Of a DNA stretch of 64,000 bases, positions 7,508-14,800 are shown in pieces. The notes beneath the pieces were generated by a model. The model saw nothing but the letters and a program-made list of their open reading frames with translations, was not told the DNA's origin and ran no database searches. The first letter of the stretch is position 1. Every line of letters begins with the position of its first letter. The stretch is from Micromonospora echinaurantiaca (GTDB lineage Bacteria; Actinomycetota; Actinomycetes; Mycobacteriales; Micromonosporaceae), in assembly GCF_900090235.1 (NCBI RefSeq), contig NZ_LT607750.1, positions 2,678,501-2,742,500 on the forward strand. The letters are read 5' to 3'. A program made the translations under genes and the position numbers.

Positions 7508-8101
7508 GTGACCGTATTCCTCACCACCGGGCGGCTGGTGCTGCGCGAGTTCACCGAGGCCGACGCGGACCTGCTGGTCGAGCTGGACGGCGACGCCGAG
7601 GTGATGCGCTATCTGACCGGCGGCCGCCCCACCCCGCCGGAGGTGGTCCGGGACCGGACCCTGCCGGCGATCCTCGCGCTCTACCGGCGGCCGCCGGGCC
7701 TCGGCTTCTGGGCGGCCGTGGACCGGGCCGACGGCGGCTTCCTCGGTTGGTTCGAGTTCCGCCCGACCCGGGACGGCGACGTCCGCGAGGTGGAACTCGG
7801 CTACCGGCTGCGCCGCCCGGCGTGGGGCGCCGGCCGGGCCACCGAGGGCTGCCGGGCCCTGGTCGACAAGGGCTTCACCGAGTTGGGCGTGCAGCGGGTC
7901 ACGGCGAACACCATGGCGGTCAACTCGGCCTCGCGCCGGGTGATGGAGAAGGTGGGTCTGCGGCACGTGCGCACCTACCACGGGGACTGGCCAGAGGCGA
8001 TTCCCGGCTCCGAGCACGGCGAGGTCGAGTACGCCCTGACCCGCGACCAGTGGCGCGCCGACCGCGACCGCGTCGGCCCGGCGGCCGGCCGGACCACCTG
8101 A
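7508..8101 (+). CDS. GNAT-family N-acetyltransferase (RimJ/RimL type)
   Basis: The 197-residue protein starts TTGRLVLREFTEADADLL, the hallmark of the RimJ/RimL-like acetyltransferase_3 group. An acetyl-CoA-binding region follows (ELGYRLRRPAWGAGRATEG), with VTANTMAVNSASRRVMEKVG near residue 150. It transfers acetyl from acetyl-CoA to an amine; the substrate (protein N-terminus, small molecule or antibiotic) cannot be told. The GTG start at 7508 is the first codon before the conserved motif; its ribosome site is weak. No operon partner is present; the downstream gene converges. Confidence 0.88.
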   Translation: MTVFLTTGRLVLREFTEADADLLVELDGDAEVMRYLTGGRPTPPEVVRDRTLPAILALYRRPPGLGFWAAVDRADGGFLGWFEFRPTRDGDVREVELGYRLRRPAWGAGRATEGCRALVDKGFTELGVQRVTANTMAVNSASRRVMEKVGLRHVRTYHGDWPEAIPGSEHGEVEYALTRDQWRADRDRVGPAAGRTT

Positions 8102-8151
8102 GCGTCCGCAGCGACCCGGCCCGCCGGTCGGATCGGGGCGCCCGGTCGGGA

Positions 8152-9039
8152 TCACTCGGCGCCCATCACCAGACCCTCGATGGTGTGCTTCTGCCGGATG
8201 GGCACCAGGGTGTCCACCACCGGACACGGCAGGTGGGCGCGGACCAGCTCGGGCAGGCTGGCCCAGTAGCCCCTGGTGACCGCCAGGTCGTGGTGGCCCG
8301 CATTGCCGGCGCCGGGCGCGTCCACGCCGAGCACCAGCACCGGACGGGCCAGCGACGACACGTTCGGGGTGCCGCGGTGGATGGTGAGCGCCGACCGCGC
8401 GGAGATGTCGCCGCGCCGCGGGTACTTGCGCACCGCACGCCGCTCGTAGCGCGGGTGGCGCTCCTTCGGCGGAAACATCTCGTGGTCGAAGTCCCGGCCG
8501 TCGTCCCACTGGGTGCCCGGAGCGATCTCGAACGGGCCCATCTCCTCCGCCGTGTCCACGGTGGTCAGGTTGAACGCGAGCGAGGTCAGCCGGCGCTGTC
8601 GGCGGGTGTCCTCCGGCATCGGGAAGTCGCGGTGCCACGGCTGCATGGCCGCACCGGGGAACGGGATGTCGAAACCCAGCTCGACGATCTCGTAGTCGGG
8701 GCCGAGGGCCGCCCGGCAGACCGCCACCACCCAGGGGTGGGTGACCAGGTCGACGAAGCCGCGCAGCTGTTCCGGGTGGATCTCGACGTACCAGCGCTCC
8801 GGGCCCCGCCCGACCGCGCCGTCCGGCCGGGAGCGCGCCTCGCGGAAGGCCACGTCGATGTCCTCGCCGACCCGGTCCACCCAGTCCACCGAGAACGCGC
8901 CCGGGCACGCCGTGATGCCGTCGCGGTAGAGGTCGCCGAGCGCCTCGACGGGCACGTCATCGTCGGGGAACCGGTCGGTGCCGACGCGGGTGTCGGACTG
9001 CCCGGCGCGCGGTGCGGGTGGACCGGAGTGGGGCCTCAT
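8152..9039 (-). CDS. Phytanoyl-CoA dioxygenase (PhyH)-family oxygenase
   Basis: The 295-residue protein belongs to the non-haem Fe(II)/2-oxoglutarate oxygenases. Visible ligands are the His-X-Asp in MQPWHRDFPMPED (near residue 135) and the distal His in SALTIHRGTPN; Arg residues after the distal His could bind 2-oxoglutarate. The ATG at 9039 follows AGGAGG about 6 bases upstream. It stands alone, converging with the GNAT gene and divergent from a cobalamin-binding-like gene, so the substrate is not indicated. It is different from the PhyH protein encoded at 59.8-60.7 kb. Confidence 0.85.
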   Translation of the reverse strand: MRPHSGPPAPRAGQSDTRVGTDRFPDDDVPVEALGDLYRDGITACPGAFSVDWVDRVGEDIDVAFREARSRPDGAVGRGPERWYVEIHPEQLRGFVDLVTHPWVVAVCRAALGPDYEIVELGFDIPFPGAAMQPWHRDFPMPEDTRRQRRLTSLAFNLTTVDTAEEMGPFEIAPGTQWDDGRDFDHEMFPPKERHPRYERRAVRKYPRRGDISARSALTIHRGTPNVSSLARPVLVLGVDAPGAGNAGHHDLAVTRGYWASLPELVRAHLPCPVVDTLVPIRQKHTIEGLVMGAE

Positions 9040-9201
9040 CGGGATCCTCCTGGTGGGTCGACGCGAGTATTCCAACGTTGTAGAGCACTGACAAGTGGGC
9101 CGGGCCGGTAGGTGCTCAGGGGTCCCCGGCCGGCGCCGGCGCGGACCCCGACCGGCGGGTCCGGCATGATCGGCCACGGCGGGCACACGAGGGGGTACGG
9201 G

Positions 9202-9930
9202 ATGCGGGTGGTGTCGCTGGTGCCGTCGCTGACCGAGGCGGTGGCCGCCACCCTGCCCGGGCTGCTGGTCGGCGCCACCGACTGGTGCACCCACCCGGCG
9301 GGGCTGGACGTGGCCCGGGTCGGCGGTAGCAAGTACCCGGACCTGGACCGGGTGCTCGCCCTGCGGCCGGACGTGGTGCTGCTCAACGTCGAGGAGAACC
9401 GCCGCGCCGACGCGGACGCGCTGACCGCGGCCGGGGTGCCGGTGCGGATCACCTACCCGCGCACGGTGGACGCGGCGCTGGCCGAACTGGCCGAACTGCT
9501 GGCCGAGCTGGGCGCCTCGACCGAACCCGACTGGCTGCTCGCCGCCCGCCGGGCCTGGGCGGAGCTGCCCGCGCTCCCCGCCCGCCGGGCCGTGGTGCCG
9601 GTCTGGCGCAAACCGTGGGTGGTGCTCGGCGCGGGCACCTTCGCCGGCGACGTGCTGCGCCGGCTCGGCGTACACAACGTCTACGCCGGCCACGCCGAGC
9701 GCTATCCCCGCCCCGCCCTGGACGAGCTGCGTGCGCACCCGCTCGACCTGGTGGTGCTGCCAGACGAGCCGTACCGGTTCACCGAGCGGGACGGGCCGGA
9801 GGCGTTCCCCGGCGTCCCCTGCGCCCTGCTCTCCGGGCGGCACCTGACCTGGTACGGCCCGTCGCTGGCCGAAGCTCCGGCGGTGCTGGCCGGTCAGCTG
9901 GCCCGCCCGGTGACCTGCCCGCCCGGCTGA
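9202..9930 (+). CDS. Helical-backbone metal-receptor-like protein (cytosolic BtuF/FecB-type)
   Basis: The 242-residue protein has the fold signature of type III periplasmic binding proteins for cobalamin or iron-siderophore: RVVSLVPSLTEAVAATLPG at the start, VGATDWCTHP, then LDRVLALRPDVVLLNVEENR. It lacks any signal peptide or lipobox, so it is probably cytosolic and not a classical ABC transporter receptor. The ATG at 9202 has a GAGGGGG site about 8 bases upstream; upstream in-frame starts lack one. No transporter genes are adjacent. It may bind cobalamin or a related ligand. Confidence 0.78.
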   Translation: MRVVSLVPSLTEAVAATLPGLLVGATDWCTHPAGLDVARVGGSKYPDLDRVLALRPDVVLLNVEENRRADADALTAAGVPVRITYPRTVDAALAELAELLAELGASTEPDWLLAARRAWAELPALPARRAVVPVWRKPWVVLGAGTFAGDVLRRLGVHNVYAGHAERYPRPALDELRAHPLDLVVLPDEPYRFTERDGPEAFPGVPCALLSGRHLTWYGPSLAEAPAVLAGQLARPVTCPPG

Positions 9931-9941
9931 GCGGCGGCCGC

Positions 9942-10892
9942 CTAACCTCCCGGGGGGCGGCGCTCGCGGCGGGCGGTGACGACGCTCCAGCCGATCGAGA
10001 TCGACAGGGTCACCACCACCACGGCCAGGGTGATCCAGACCGGCAGCTTCCCGACCGGGGTCTCGGACAGGATCAGCTTCAGCCCGGCGAAGGCCAGCAG
10101 CACGGCCAACCCGTACCGCAGGTAGCCGAAGTGGCGCAGCAGGCCGGCCAGGCAGAAGTAGAGGCTGCGCAGGCCCAGCACAGCGAAGGCGGTGGCGGTC
10201 CAGACGATGAAGGTGTTGGTGGTGATGGCCAGGATCGCGGCCACCGAGTCGATCGCGAAGATCACGTCGGTGGCCTCGATGGCGACCAGCGCCACCAGCA
10301 GCAGGGTGGCGTGGCGTCGGCTGCCTACCCGTACGAGGAAGCGGTTGCCGTGGAAGCGGGGCTCGGTCGGCACCAGCCGGCGGAACACCCGCACCGCGAC
10401 GTTGTGGTCCGGGTCGACGTCCGGCTCGCCGCGCACCGCGAGCCGCCAGCCGGTCCAGATCAGGAAGGCGCCCAGGACGAACCCGACCCAGGCCAGCCGG
10501 TGCAGCAGCTCCGCGCCGGCGAAGATGAAGACCAGCCGGAAGCCGAGCGCCCCGATCACGCCCCAGAACAGCGCCTTGTGCTGGTAGCCGGCGGGCACCT
10601 GGAAGTAGCGGAAGAGCAGCGCGAAGACGAAGACGTTGTCCACCGACAGCGCCTTCTCCAGCAGGTAGCCCGAGTAGTAGGCCAGCGCCGGCTCACCGCC
10701 GCGCCAGAGCCAGATCAGCAGGCCGAAGGCGAGCCCGGCGGTGATCCAGACCGCGCTCCACGCCAGCGCCTCGCGCAGTTCGATGACGTGGTCGCCGCGG
10801 TGGGAGAACATGTCCACCGCGAGCATGGCGGCGAGCACTCCGGCGACCGCCAGCCAGGCCCACAGCGGTGCCGTGAACGTCGCCTCGTCCAC
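9942..10892 (-). CDS. TerC/Alx-family integral membrane protein
   Basis: The 316-residue protein has about nine hydrophobic helices with the family motifs EKALSVDNVFVFALLF (about residue 65) and ATDVIFAIDSVAAILAIT (about residue 200), containing conserved acidic residues in membrane helices. TerC/Alx proteins are linked to tellurite resistance and, in better studied members, to manganese export. The GTG at 10892 follows GGAGGG about 7 bases upstream; the longer frame to 10952 has no such site. It converges tightly (11 bp) with the metal-receptor-like gene. With the ArsP_2 permease it is the second possible Mn efflux protein in the window. Confidence 0.9.
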   Translation of the reverse strand: MDEATFTAPLWAWLAVAGVLAAMLAVDMFSHRGDHVIELREALAWSAVWITAGLAFGLLIWLWRGGEPALAYYSGYLLEKALSVDNVFVFALLFRYFQVPAGYQHKALFWGVIGALGFRLVFIFAGAELLHRLAWVGFVLGAFLIWTGWRLAVRGEPDVDPDHNVAVRVFRRLVPTEPRFHGNRFLVRVGSRRHATLLLVALVAIEATDVIFAIDSVAAILAITTNTFIVWTATAFAVLGLRSLYFCLAGLLRHFGYLRYGLAVLLAFAGLKLILSETPVGKLPVWITLAVVVVTLSISIGWSVVTARRERRPPGG

Positions 10893-11017
10893 CCGGCGCC
10901 CTCCGCATCCGTGCCGGCGGCTCTGTGCACGCGTGACGCGCGGCGGCGGCACCGGAGACGCGTCGTACCGAGCGTAGGCGAGCGGCGCGGTGCCCGACGG
11001 TGGTCCGGCGAAGTCCG

Positions 11018-11046
11018 CGGGCCCCGCCCGGGCGGGGCGGGGCCCG
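11018..11046 (-). terminator. Hairpin after CBS-BON gene
   Basis: A 12-bp stem, CGGGCCCCGCCC / GGGCGGGGCCCG, with a 5-base loop lies immediately downstream of the stop at 11055 on the minus strand. Confidence 0.65.
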
Positions 11047-11054
11047 GGAACCGG

Positions 11055-11750
11055 TCAGGCCACCGGGGTGACCTGGCCGTCCACCTCCACCAGGGCGTGG
11101 TCGTCCACGTCGTACGCGATCATGTTCGTCACCCGCACCACGCCGCTGACCTGCCCGGCCAGCCGCCCGGCCAGCTCGACGGCAGTACGCCGGTCGAGCC
11201 GGCCGTCCAGGGTCACCTCGCCGTCGCGGACCCGCACGGTGACCAGGCCGTCCCGGATCGCGAGCACCCGGCGCAGCACCTCCTGGACGACGTCCTCGCG
11301 GATCTCGGCGTCCGTGCGCAGGTGCACCCGCAGCAGGTCGCCCCGGGTGACGATGCCGACCAACCGGCCCAGGTCGTCGAGCACCGGCAGCCGCTTGACC
11401 TGCTCGCGGTCCAGCAATCGGGCGGCGGCGGACAGGCTCACGCCCGGGTAGGTGGTCACCGGCGGAGCGGTCATCAGGTCCCGGGCCAGCAGCGCGTCGG
11501 CCTTCTCCCGCGCGCTGCGCCGGCGCCGGCCGGCGAAGACCCGCCGCTCGTCCGGGTGCCCGGCGCGTTCGATCTTGTGCAGCAGATCCGCCTCGGACAC
11601 CACACCGAGCACCCGACGGAAGCGGTCCACCACCGGCACGGCGCTGATGCCGCGCCGGACCAGCACGTCGACGATCGCCCGGTACGGGGTTTCCTCGTCC
11701 ACCGTCGCGACGTCCCGGGTCATCACGTCGCCCACCTGCCATGTCCTCAT
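11055..11750 (-). CDS. CBS-domain pair plus BON domain protein
   Basis: The 231-residue protein has two CBS motifs (VGDVMTRDVATVDEETPYRA with RGISAVPVVD; ARDLMTAPPVTTYPGVSL with VKRLPVLDDLGRLVGIVTRGDLL) forming a Bateman module that usually senses adenine nucleotides. A C-terminal BON domain (VRDGEVTLDGRLDRR...VVRVTNMI) of the kind that may bind membranes or phospholipids completes it. Such CBS-BON proteins are common in actinobacterial stress and hypoxia regulons. The ATG at 11750 is favoured because AGGAGG is 5 bases upstream; a GTG one codon earlier is too close. It diverges from doxX across about 220 bp containing two DosR-like motifs. Confidence 0.88.
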   Translation of the reverse strand: MRTWQVGDVMTRDVATVDEETPYRAIVDVLVRRGISAVPVVDRFRRVLGVVSEADLLHKIERAGHPDERRVFAGRRRRSAREKADALLARDLMTAPPVTTYPGVSLSAAARLLDREQVKRLPVLDDLGRLVGIVTRGDLLRVHLRTDAEIREDVVQEVLRRVLAIRDGLVTVRVRDGEVTLDGRLDRRTAVELAGRLAGQVSGVVRVTNMIAYDVDDHALVEVDGQVTPVA

Positions 11751-11807
11751 CACGACCTCCTCGCCGCTGTCACCGGCGACGCTACGGCCGCCTCCGGCGC
11801 CGGGTCA

Positions 11808-11821
11808 GGGTCGCGGGACCG
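11808..11821. promoter_or_regulatory. DosR/DevR-like box (13 of 14 fit to core pattern)
   Basis: GGGTCGCGGGACCG fits the DosR core GGGNCNNNNGNCCC except for the last base. It lies 57 bp upstream of the CBS-BON start in the divergent region shared with doxX. Confidence 0.4.
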
Positions 11822-11854
11822 GTACCCACCCGGCCGAGTGGACCGGTGCGACCG

Positions 11855-11868
11855 GGGTCCAAAGTCCC
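11855..11868. promoter_or_regulatory. DosR/DevR-like box (exact fit to core pattern)
   Basis: GGGTCCAAAGTCCC matches the core GGGNCNNNNGNCCC of the DosR/DevR consensus exactly and is extended by flanking G/C symmetry. It sits roughly midway between the divergent CBS-BON and doxX starts (about 105 bp from each). Regulation by a DosR-type dormancy regulator is inferred from the motif and the gene types. Confidence 0.6.
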
Positions 11869-11973
11869 GGTCGGTTCGGGCCCGGTCGGCCCTGACCCGG
11901 CGCCCGGACCGGGGCGTCCAATGGAGATGCCACCGGGAAGCGCGGTGCGAAGCACGGAAGGGACGTGGAGACA

Positions 11974-12522
11974 ATGACCGCGACGATCAAGCGGACCACC
12001 GCAGAGACCACCGCTCCGGTGACCGAGACCCGCCGGGAGCGGGCCACCCGCTACCTGCTCGCCGGCCTCCGGCTGGCGCTGGGCTGGGTCTTCCTCTGGG
12101 CCTTCCTGGACAAGCTGTTCGGCCTGGGCCTGGCCACCGAGGCGAAGAACGCCTGGCTCGACGGGGGCAGCCCGACCAAGGGCTTCCTCAGCTTCGGCGC
12201 CACCGGCCCGTTCCAGGACTTCTACCAGGGCATCGCCGGCGCGGCCTGGGCCGACTGGCTTTTCATGATCGGTCTGGCCGCCATCGGCACCGCGCTCATC
12301 CTCGGCATCGGGGTGCGCGTCGCCGCCGCCGCGGGCGGGCTGCTCCTGGTCATGATGTGGACGGCCGTGCTGCCCCCCGAGAACAACCCGTTCATGGACG
12401 ACCACCTCATCTACGCCGCCGTGCTCGCGGTGCTCGCCCTGGTCAACGCCGGCGACACCTGGGGCCTCGGCCGGATGTGGGCCCGGCTCCCGATCGTCCA
12501 GCGGTACGGCTGGCTGCGGTAG
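11974..12522 (+). CDS. DoxX-family membrane protein
   Basis: The 182-residue protein has a polar N-tail then four hydrophobic helices (LLAGLRLALGWVFLWAFLDK; WLFMIGLAAIGTALILGIG; VAAAAGGLLLVMMWTA; LIYAAVLAVLALV), the DoxX/TQO small-subunit layout, with WVFLWAFLDKLFG as the recognisable motif. DoxX proteins in actinomycetes are linked to redox stress and thiosulfate:quinone oxidoreduction; the exact role here is unknown. The ATG at 11974 has GGAG 3-4 bases upstream; GTG at 11965 is possible. It is divergent from the CBS-BON gene with DosR-like boxes between. Confidence 0.85.
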   Translation: MTATIKRTTAETTAPVTETRRERATRYLLAGLRLALGWVFLWAFLDKLFGLGLATEAKNAWLDGGSPTKGFLSFGATGPFQDFYQGIAGAAWADWLFMIGLAAIGTALILGIGVRVAAAAGGLLLVMMWTAVLPPENNPFMDDHLIYAAVLAVLALVNAGDTWGLGRMWARLPIVQRYGWLR

Positions 12523-12545
12523 CCGACCCGGTAACCCTCTCCCCT

Positions 12546-12576
12546 CGGCGGGCGTCACCACCGGTGACGCCCGCCG
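12546..12576 (+). terminator. Terminator after doxX
   Basis: A perfect 14-bp stem CGGCGGGCGTCACC / GGTGACGCCCGCCG with a 3-base loop starts 23 bp after the doxX stop codon. Confidence 0.75.
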
Positions 12577-12730
12577 ATCCGTGCGCCCGAGTGACGGGCT
12601 GAGCGGCTGGGCGGCGGGTCGGAGCGGGTGTGGTGCGGCGGCACGCGGGTCCGCCGGGCATCGGCGGGCCGCTATCCGGCAGGATCGGCGGTGACCGGAC
12701 ATCACGACCAGTACGGCAGGAGACTCGCGA

Positions 12731-13123
12731 ATGAACCAGGCAGCAGGCGCCCGCCCGGGCAAGCCCGAGGTGGGTCCGATCGAGGGCGCGCCGCCGGCCG
12801 ACCTCGTGATCGAGGACATCACCGTCGGCGAGGGCCCGGAGGCCCGGCCGGGCCAGCAGGCCAACGTGCACTACGTGGGGGTGGCGCACTCCACCGGCCG
12901 TGAGTTCGACGCGTCGTGGAACCGCGGTGAGGCGTTCGAGTTCCCGCTCGGCGGCGGACGGGTCATCGCCGGCTGGGACCAGGGCGTGGTCGGGATGCGG
13001 GTCGGCGGCCGGCGTCGGCTGACCATCCCGCCGCACCTGGGCTACGGCGACCGGGGGGCCGGCGGCGTCATCAAGCCGGGCGAGACCCTCGTCTTCGTCG
13101 TCGACCTGCTCGGCGTCCGCTGA
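12731..13123 (+). CDS. FKBP-type peptidyl-prolyl cis-trans isomerase
   Basis: The 130-residue single-domain FKBP carries the core signatures VHYVGVAHSTGREFDASW, FPLGGGRVIAGWDQGVVGM and the C-terminal IPPHLGYGDRG...IKPGETLVFVVDLLGV. It catalyses prolyl isomerisation in protein folding and has no signal peptide, so it is cytosolic. The ATG at 12731 follows an AGGAGA site about 8 bases upstream. It is a stand-alone gene converging with a STAS-domain gene. Confidence 0.95.
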   Translation: MNQAAGARPGKPEVGPIEGAPPADLVIEDITVGEGPEARPGQQANVHYVGVAHSTGREFDASWNRGEAFEFPLGGGRVIAGWDQGVVGMRVGGRRRLTIPPHLGYGDRGAGGVIKPGETLVFVVDLLGVR

Positions 13124-13137
13124 CCGGCTGAACCCGC

Positions 13138-13176
13138 GCGGCCGGGGCGGTGACACCCGTCGCCGACCCCGGCCGC
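13138..13176. terminator. Terminator between FKBP and STAS genes
   Basis: A 10-bp perfect stem GCGGCCGGGG / CCCCGGCCGC lies between the two converging genes and can act on both. Confidence 0.6.
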
Positions 13177-13183
13177 GACCCGC

Positions 13184-13534
13184 TCAGCAGGCCACCAGCT
13201 CGCGGTCGGGGCACGGGTCGACGATCGGGATGACCCGGTGCAGCCCGGTGGCGCGCAGCACCCGGTGGACCGTCGGGTCGGGACCGACCAGCACCAGCTC
13301 GCCGCCCCGGGCCCGGATCCGCAGGTGCGCGGCGACCAGCGCGCGCACCCCGGCGGCCGAGAGCACCCGTACGCCGGAGAGATCGACCCGCAGCACCGAC
13401 CGGGCCGGGGCGGCCCAGAGGGCGGACCGCAACGCGCCGACGGTGGCGATGTCGACCTCGCCGGTCACCCGCACCTCCACCGCGTGATCAGCCGCGCTGA
13501 TCTGCACGTGGAGGCGGTCGTCGCGTTGTCCCAT
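13184..13534 (-). CDS. STAS-domain protein (anti-sigma factor antagonist-like)
   Basis: The 116-residue single STAS domain resembles SpoIIAA/RsbV proteins that release sigma factors by binding anti-sigma kinases: VRVTGEVDIATVGALRSAL, then VLRVDLSGVRVLSAAGVRALV. In canonical members the phosphorylated Ser lies in a D-S-S/A-G motif; here it reads L-S-A-A-G, so the usual phosphoacceptor position is Ala. It may be phosphorylation-independent or use the neighbouring Ser. The ATG at 13534 has a weak upstream site. No anti-sigma kinase gene is adjacent, so the partner is unknown. Confidence 0.85.
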   Translation of the reverse strand: MGQRDDRLHVQISAADHAVEVRVTGEVDIATVGALRSALWAAPARSVLRVDLSGVRVLSAAGVRALVAAHLRIRARGGELVLVGPDPTVHRVLRATGLHRVIPIVDPCPDRELVAC

Positions 13535-13696
13535 GCCGTCGAATCTAGCCGGCACCCCTGACAGTTCCGACCTGCCGCGGGCCGAATCCGGGTACGCCCA
13601 GGGTTCGACCCCGAGGCTGCCGGGATCCCCCTCAGGGATGAGGTTCCCGACCGCTCGGGGGCGGCGCGGAGGGCATCGGCGGACGAGAATGGCCGG

Positions 13697-14716
13697 ATGG
13701 TCGTCCCCCGCCCGCGCGCGCCCTGGCTGATCCGTCCGGTCCGCGAGCCGGCCACCGTGCCGCCGCCGCTCGACGGGCCGTGGGCCCCGACTGACACCCG
13801 GCTCGACGCCGCCGAGCTGCTGCCCCTGCCCGCCGGGGCCACCGGCCCGGAGGACGTGCTGGTCGACCCGGCCGGGCGGCTGGTCAGCGGCGCCGAGGAC
13901 GGCCGGCTCTGGTGGTGGCCGGTCGACGCGCCGCCGGGCACCGGCCCCCGGCTGCTCGCCGAGACCGGCGGCCGGCCGCTCGGCATCGAGCTGGACCCGC
14001 GCGACGGCAGTCTGGTGGTCTGCGACGCGTACCGGGGGCTGCTGCGGGTCACCCCGGACGGGGCGGTACGGGAGCTGACCGGCGTCGGGGCGCGTCCGCA
14101 CCTGGCCGACAACGCCGCCGTCGCCCGTGACAGCACCGTCTACTTCACCGACTCGTCGTACCGCTTCCCGGTCTCGCACTGGAAGCGGGACCTGCTGGAG
14201 CACCGGCCGAACGGGCGGGTGCTGGCCTACCACCCGGGCACCGGGCGCACCGAGGTGGTCCGGGACGGGCTGTACTTCCCCAACGGGATCGCGCTGACCC
14301 CGGACGAGTCGGCGCTGATGCTGGTGGAGACCGCCACCCACCGGCTGGTCCGGCTCACCCTGCCGGACGCCGAGGTCACCGTGCTGGCCGACCTGCCGGC
14401 GTACCCGGACAACCTGACCGGGGTCGGCGACGGGACGTACTGGATCGCACTGCCCAGCCCTCGGCTGGCGGCGATGGAGCGGCTGCTGCCCCACCCGCGG
14501 CTGCGTCAGCTGGTCGCGCTGCTGCCGGCGGCGGTGCAGCCGAAGCCGCTGCGCTACGGCCTGGTCGCGCTGGTCGACGGCGCCGGGCGGGTGTTGCGTA
14601 CGCTGCACGGCCCGCGCGGTGGGTACCACATGATCACCGGCGTCCGGCAGCACGGCGACCAGCTCTGGCTGGGCAGCCTCACCGCGACCGGGGTGGCCCG
14701 GGTTCCGCTGGCCTGA
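13697..14716 (+). CDS. SMP-30/strictosidine-synthase-like beta-propeller protein
   Basis: The 339-residue protein shows the six-bladed propeller pattern of the SMP-30/gluconolactonase/strictosidine synthase superfamily: GPEDVLVDPAGRLVSGAEDG, RPLGIELDPRDGSLVVCDAY, TVYFTDSSYRFPVSHW and GLYFPNGIALTPDESALML. The last two blocks are characteristic of the strictosidine-synthase-like branch. It is probably a calcium-dependent hydrolase or lactonase; the substrate is unknown. No signal peptide is evident. The ATG at 13697 is the first start; a later one would cut the N-terminal segment. Confidence 0.85.
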   Translation: MVVPRPRAPWLIRPVREPATVPPPLDGPWAPTDTRLDAAELLPLPAGATGPEDVLVDPAGRLVSGAEDGRLWWWPVDAPPGTGPRLLAETGGRPLGIELDPRDGSLVVCDAYRGLLRVTPDGAVRELTGVGARPHLADNAAVARDSTVYFTDSSYRFPVSHWKRDLLEHRPNGRVLAYHPGTGRTEVVRDGLYFPNGIALTPDESALMLVETATHRLVRLTLPDAEVTVLADLPAYPDNLTGVGDGTYWIALPSPRLAAMERLLPHPRLRQLVALLPAAVQPKPLRYGLVALVDGAGRVLRTLHGPRGGYHMITGVRQHGDQLWLGSLTATGVARVPLA

Positions 14717-14756
14717 GCCGCTCCCCGGCGCGCCGATCGGTGCGGCGGGAACGGCG

Positions 14757-14787
14757 CGACCGGCCCGCCACGGTGGCGGGCCGGTCG
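14757..14787. terminator. Strong bidirectional terminator
   Basis: A 15-bp near-perfect stem (CGACCGGCCCGCCAC with its complement) and a minimal loop separates the converging propeller and L,D-transpeptidase genes. Confidence 0.8.
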
Positions 14788-14800
14788 GCGTACCCCTGGA

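Noticed and set aside
7486..9111. Long plus-strand frame across GNAT and PhyH genes
   Set aside because: The first part overlaps the GNAT gene in another frame and the rest is antisense to PhyH; no protein family is visible.
9615..12602. 995-codon plus-strand frame
   Set aside because: It crosses several real genes on both strands (TerC, CBS-BON, DoxX) and has shadow composition.
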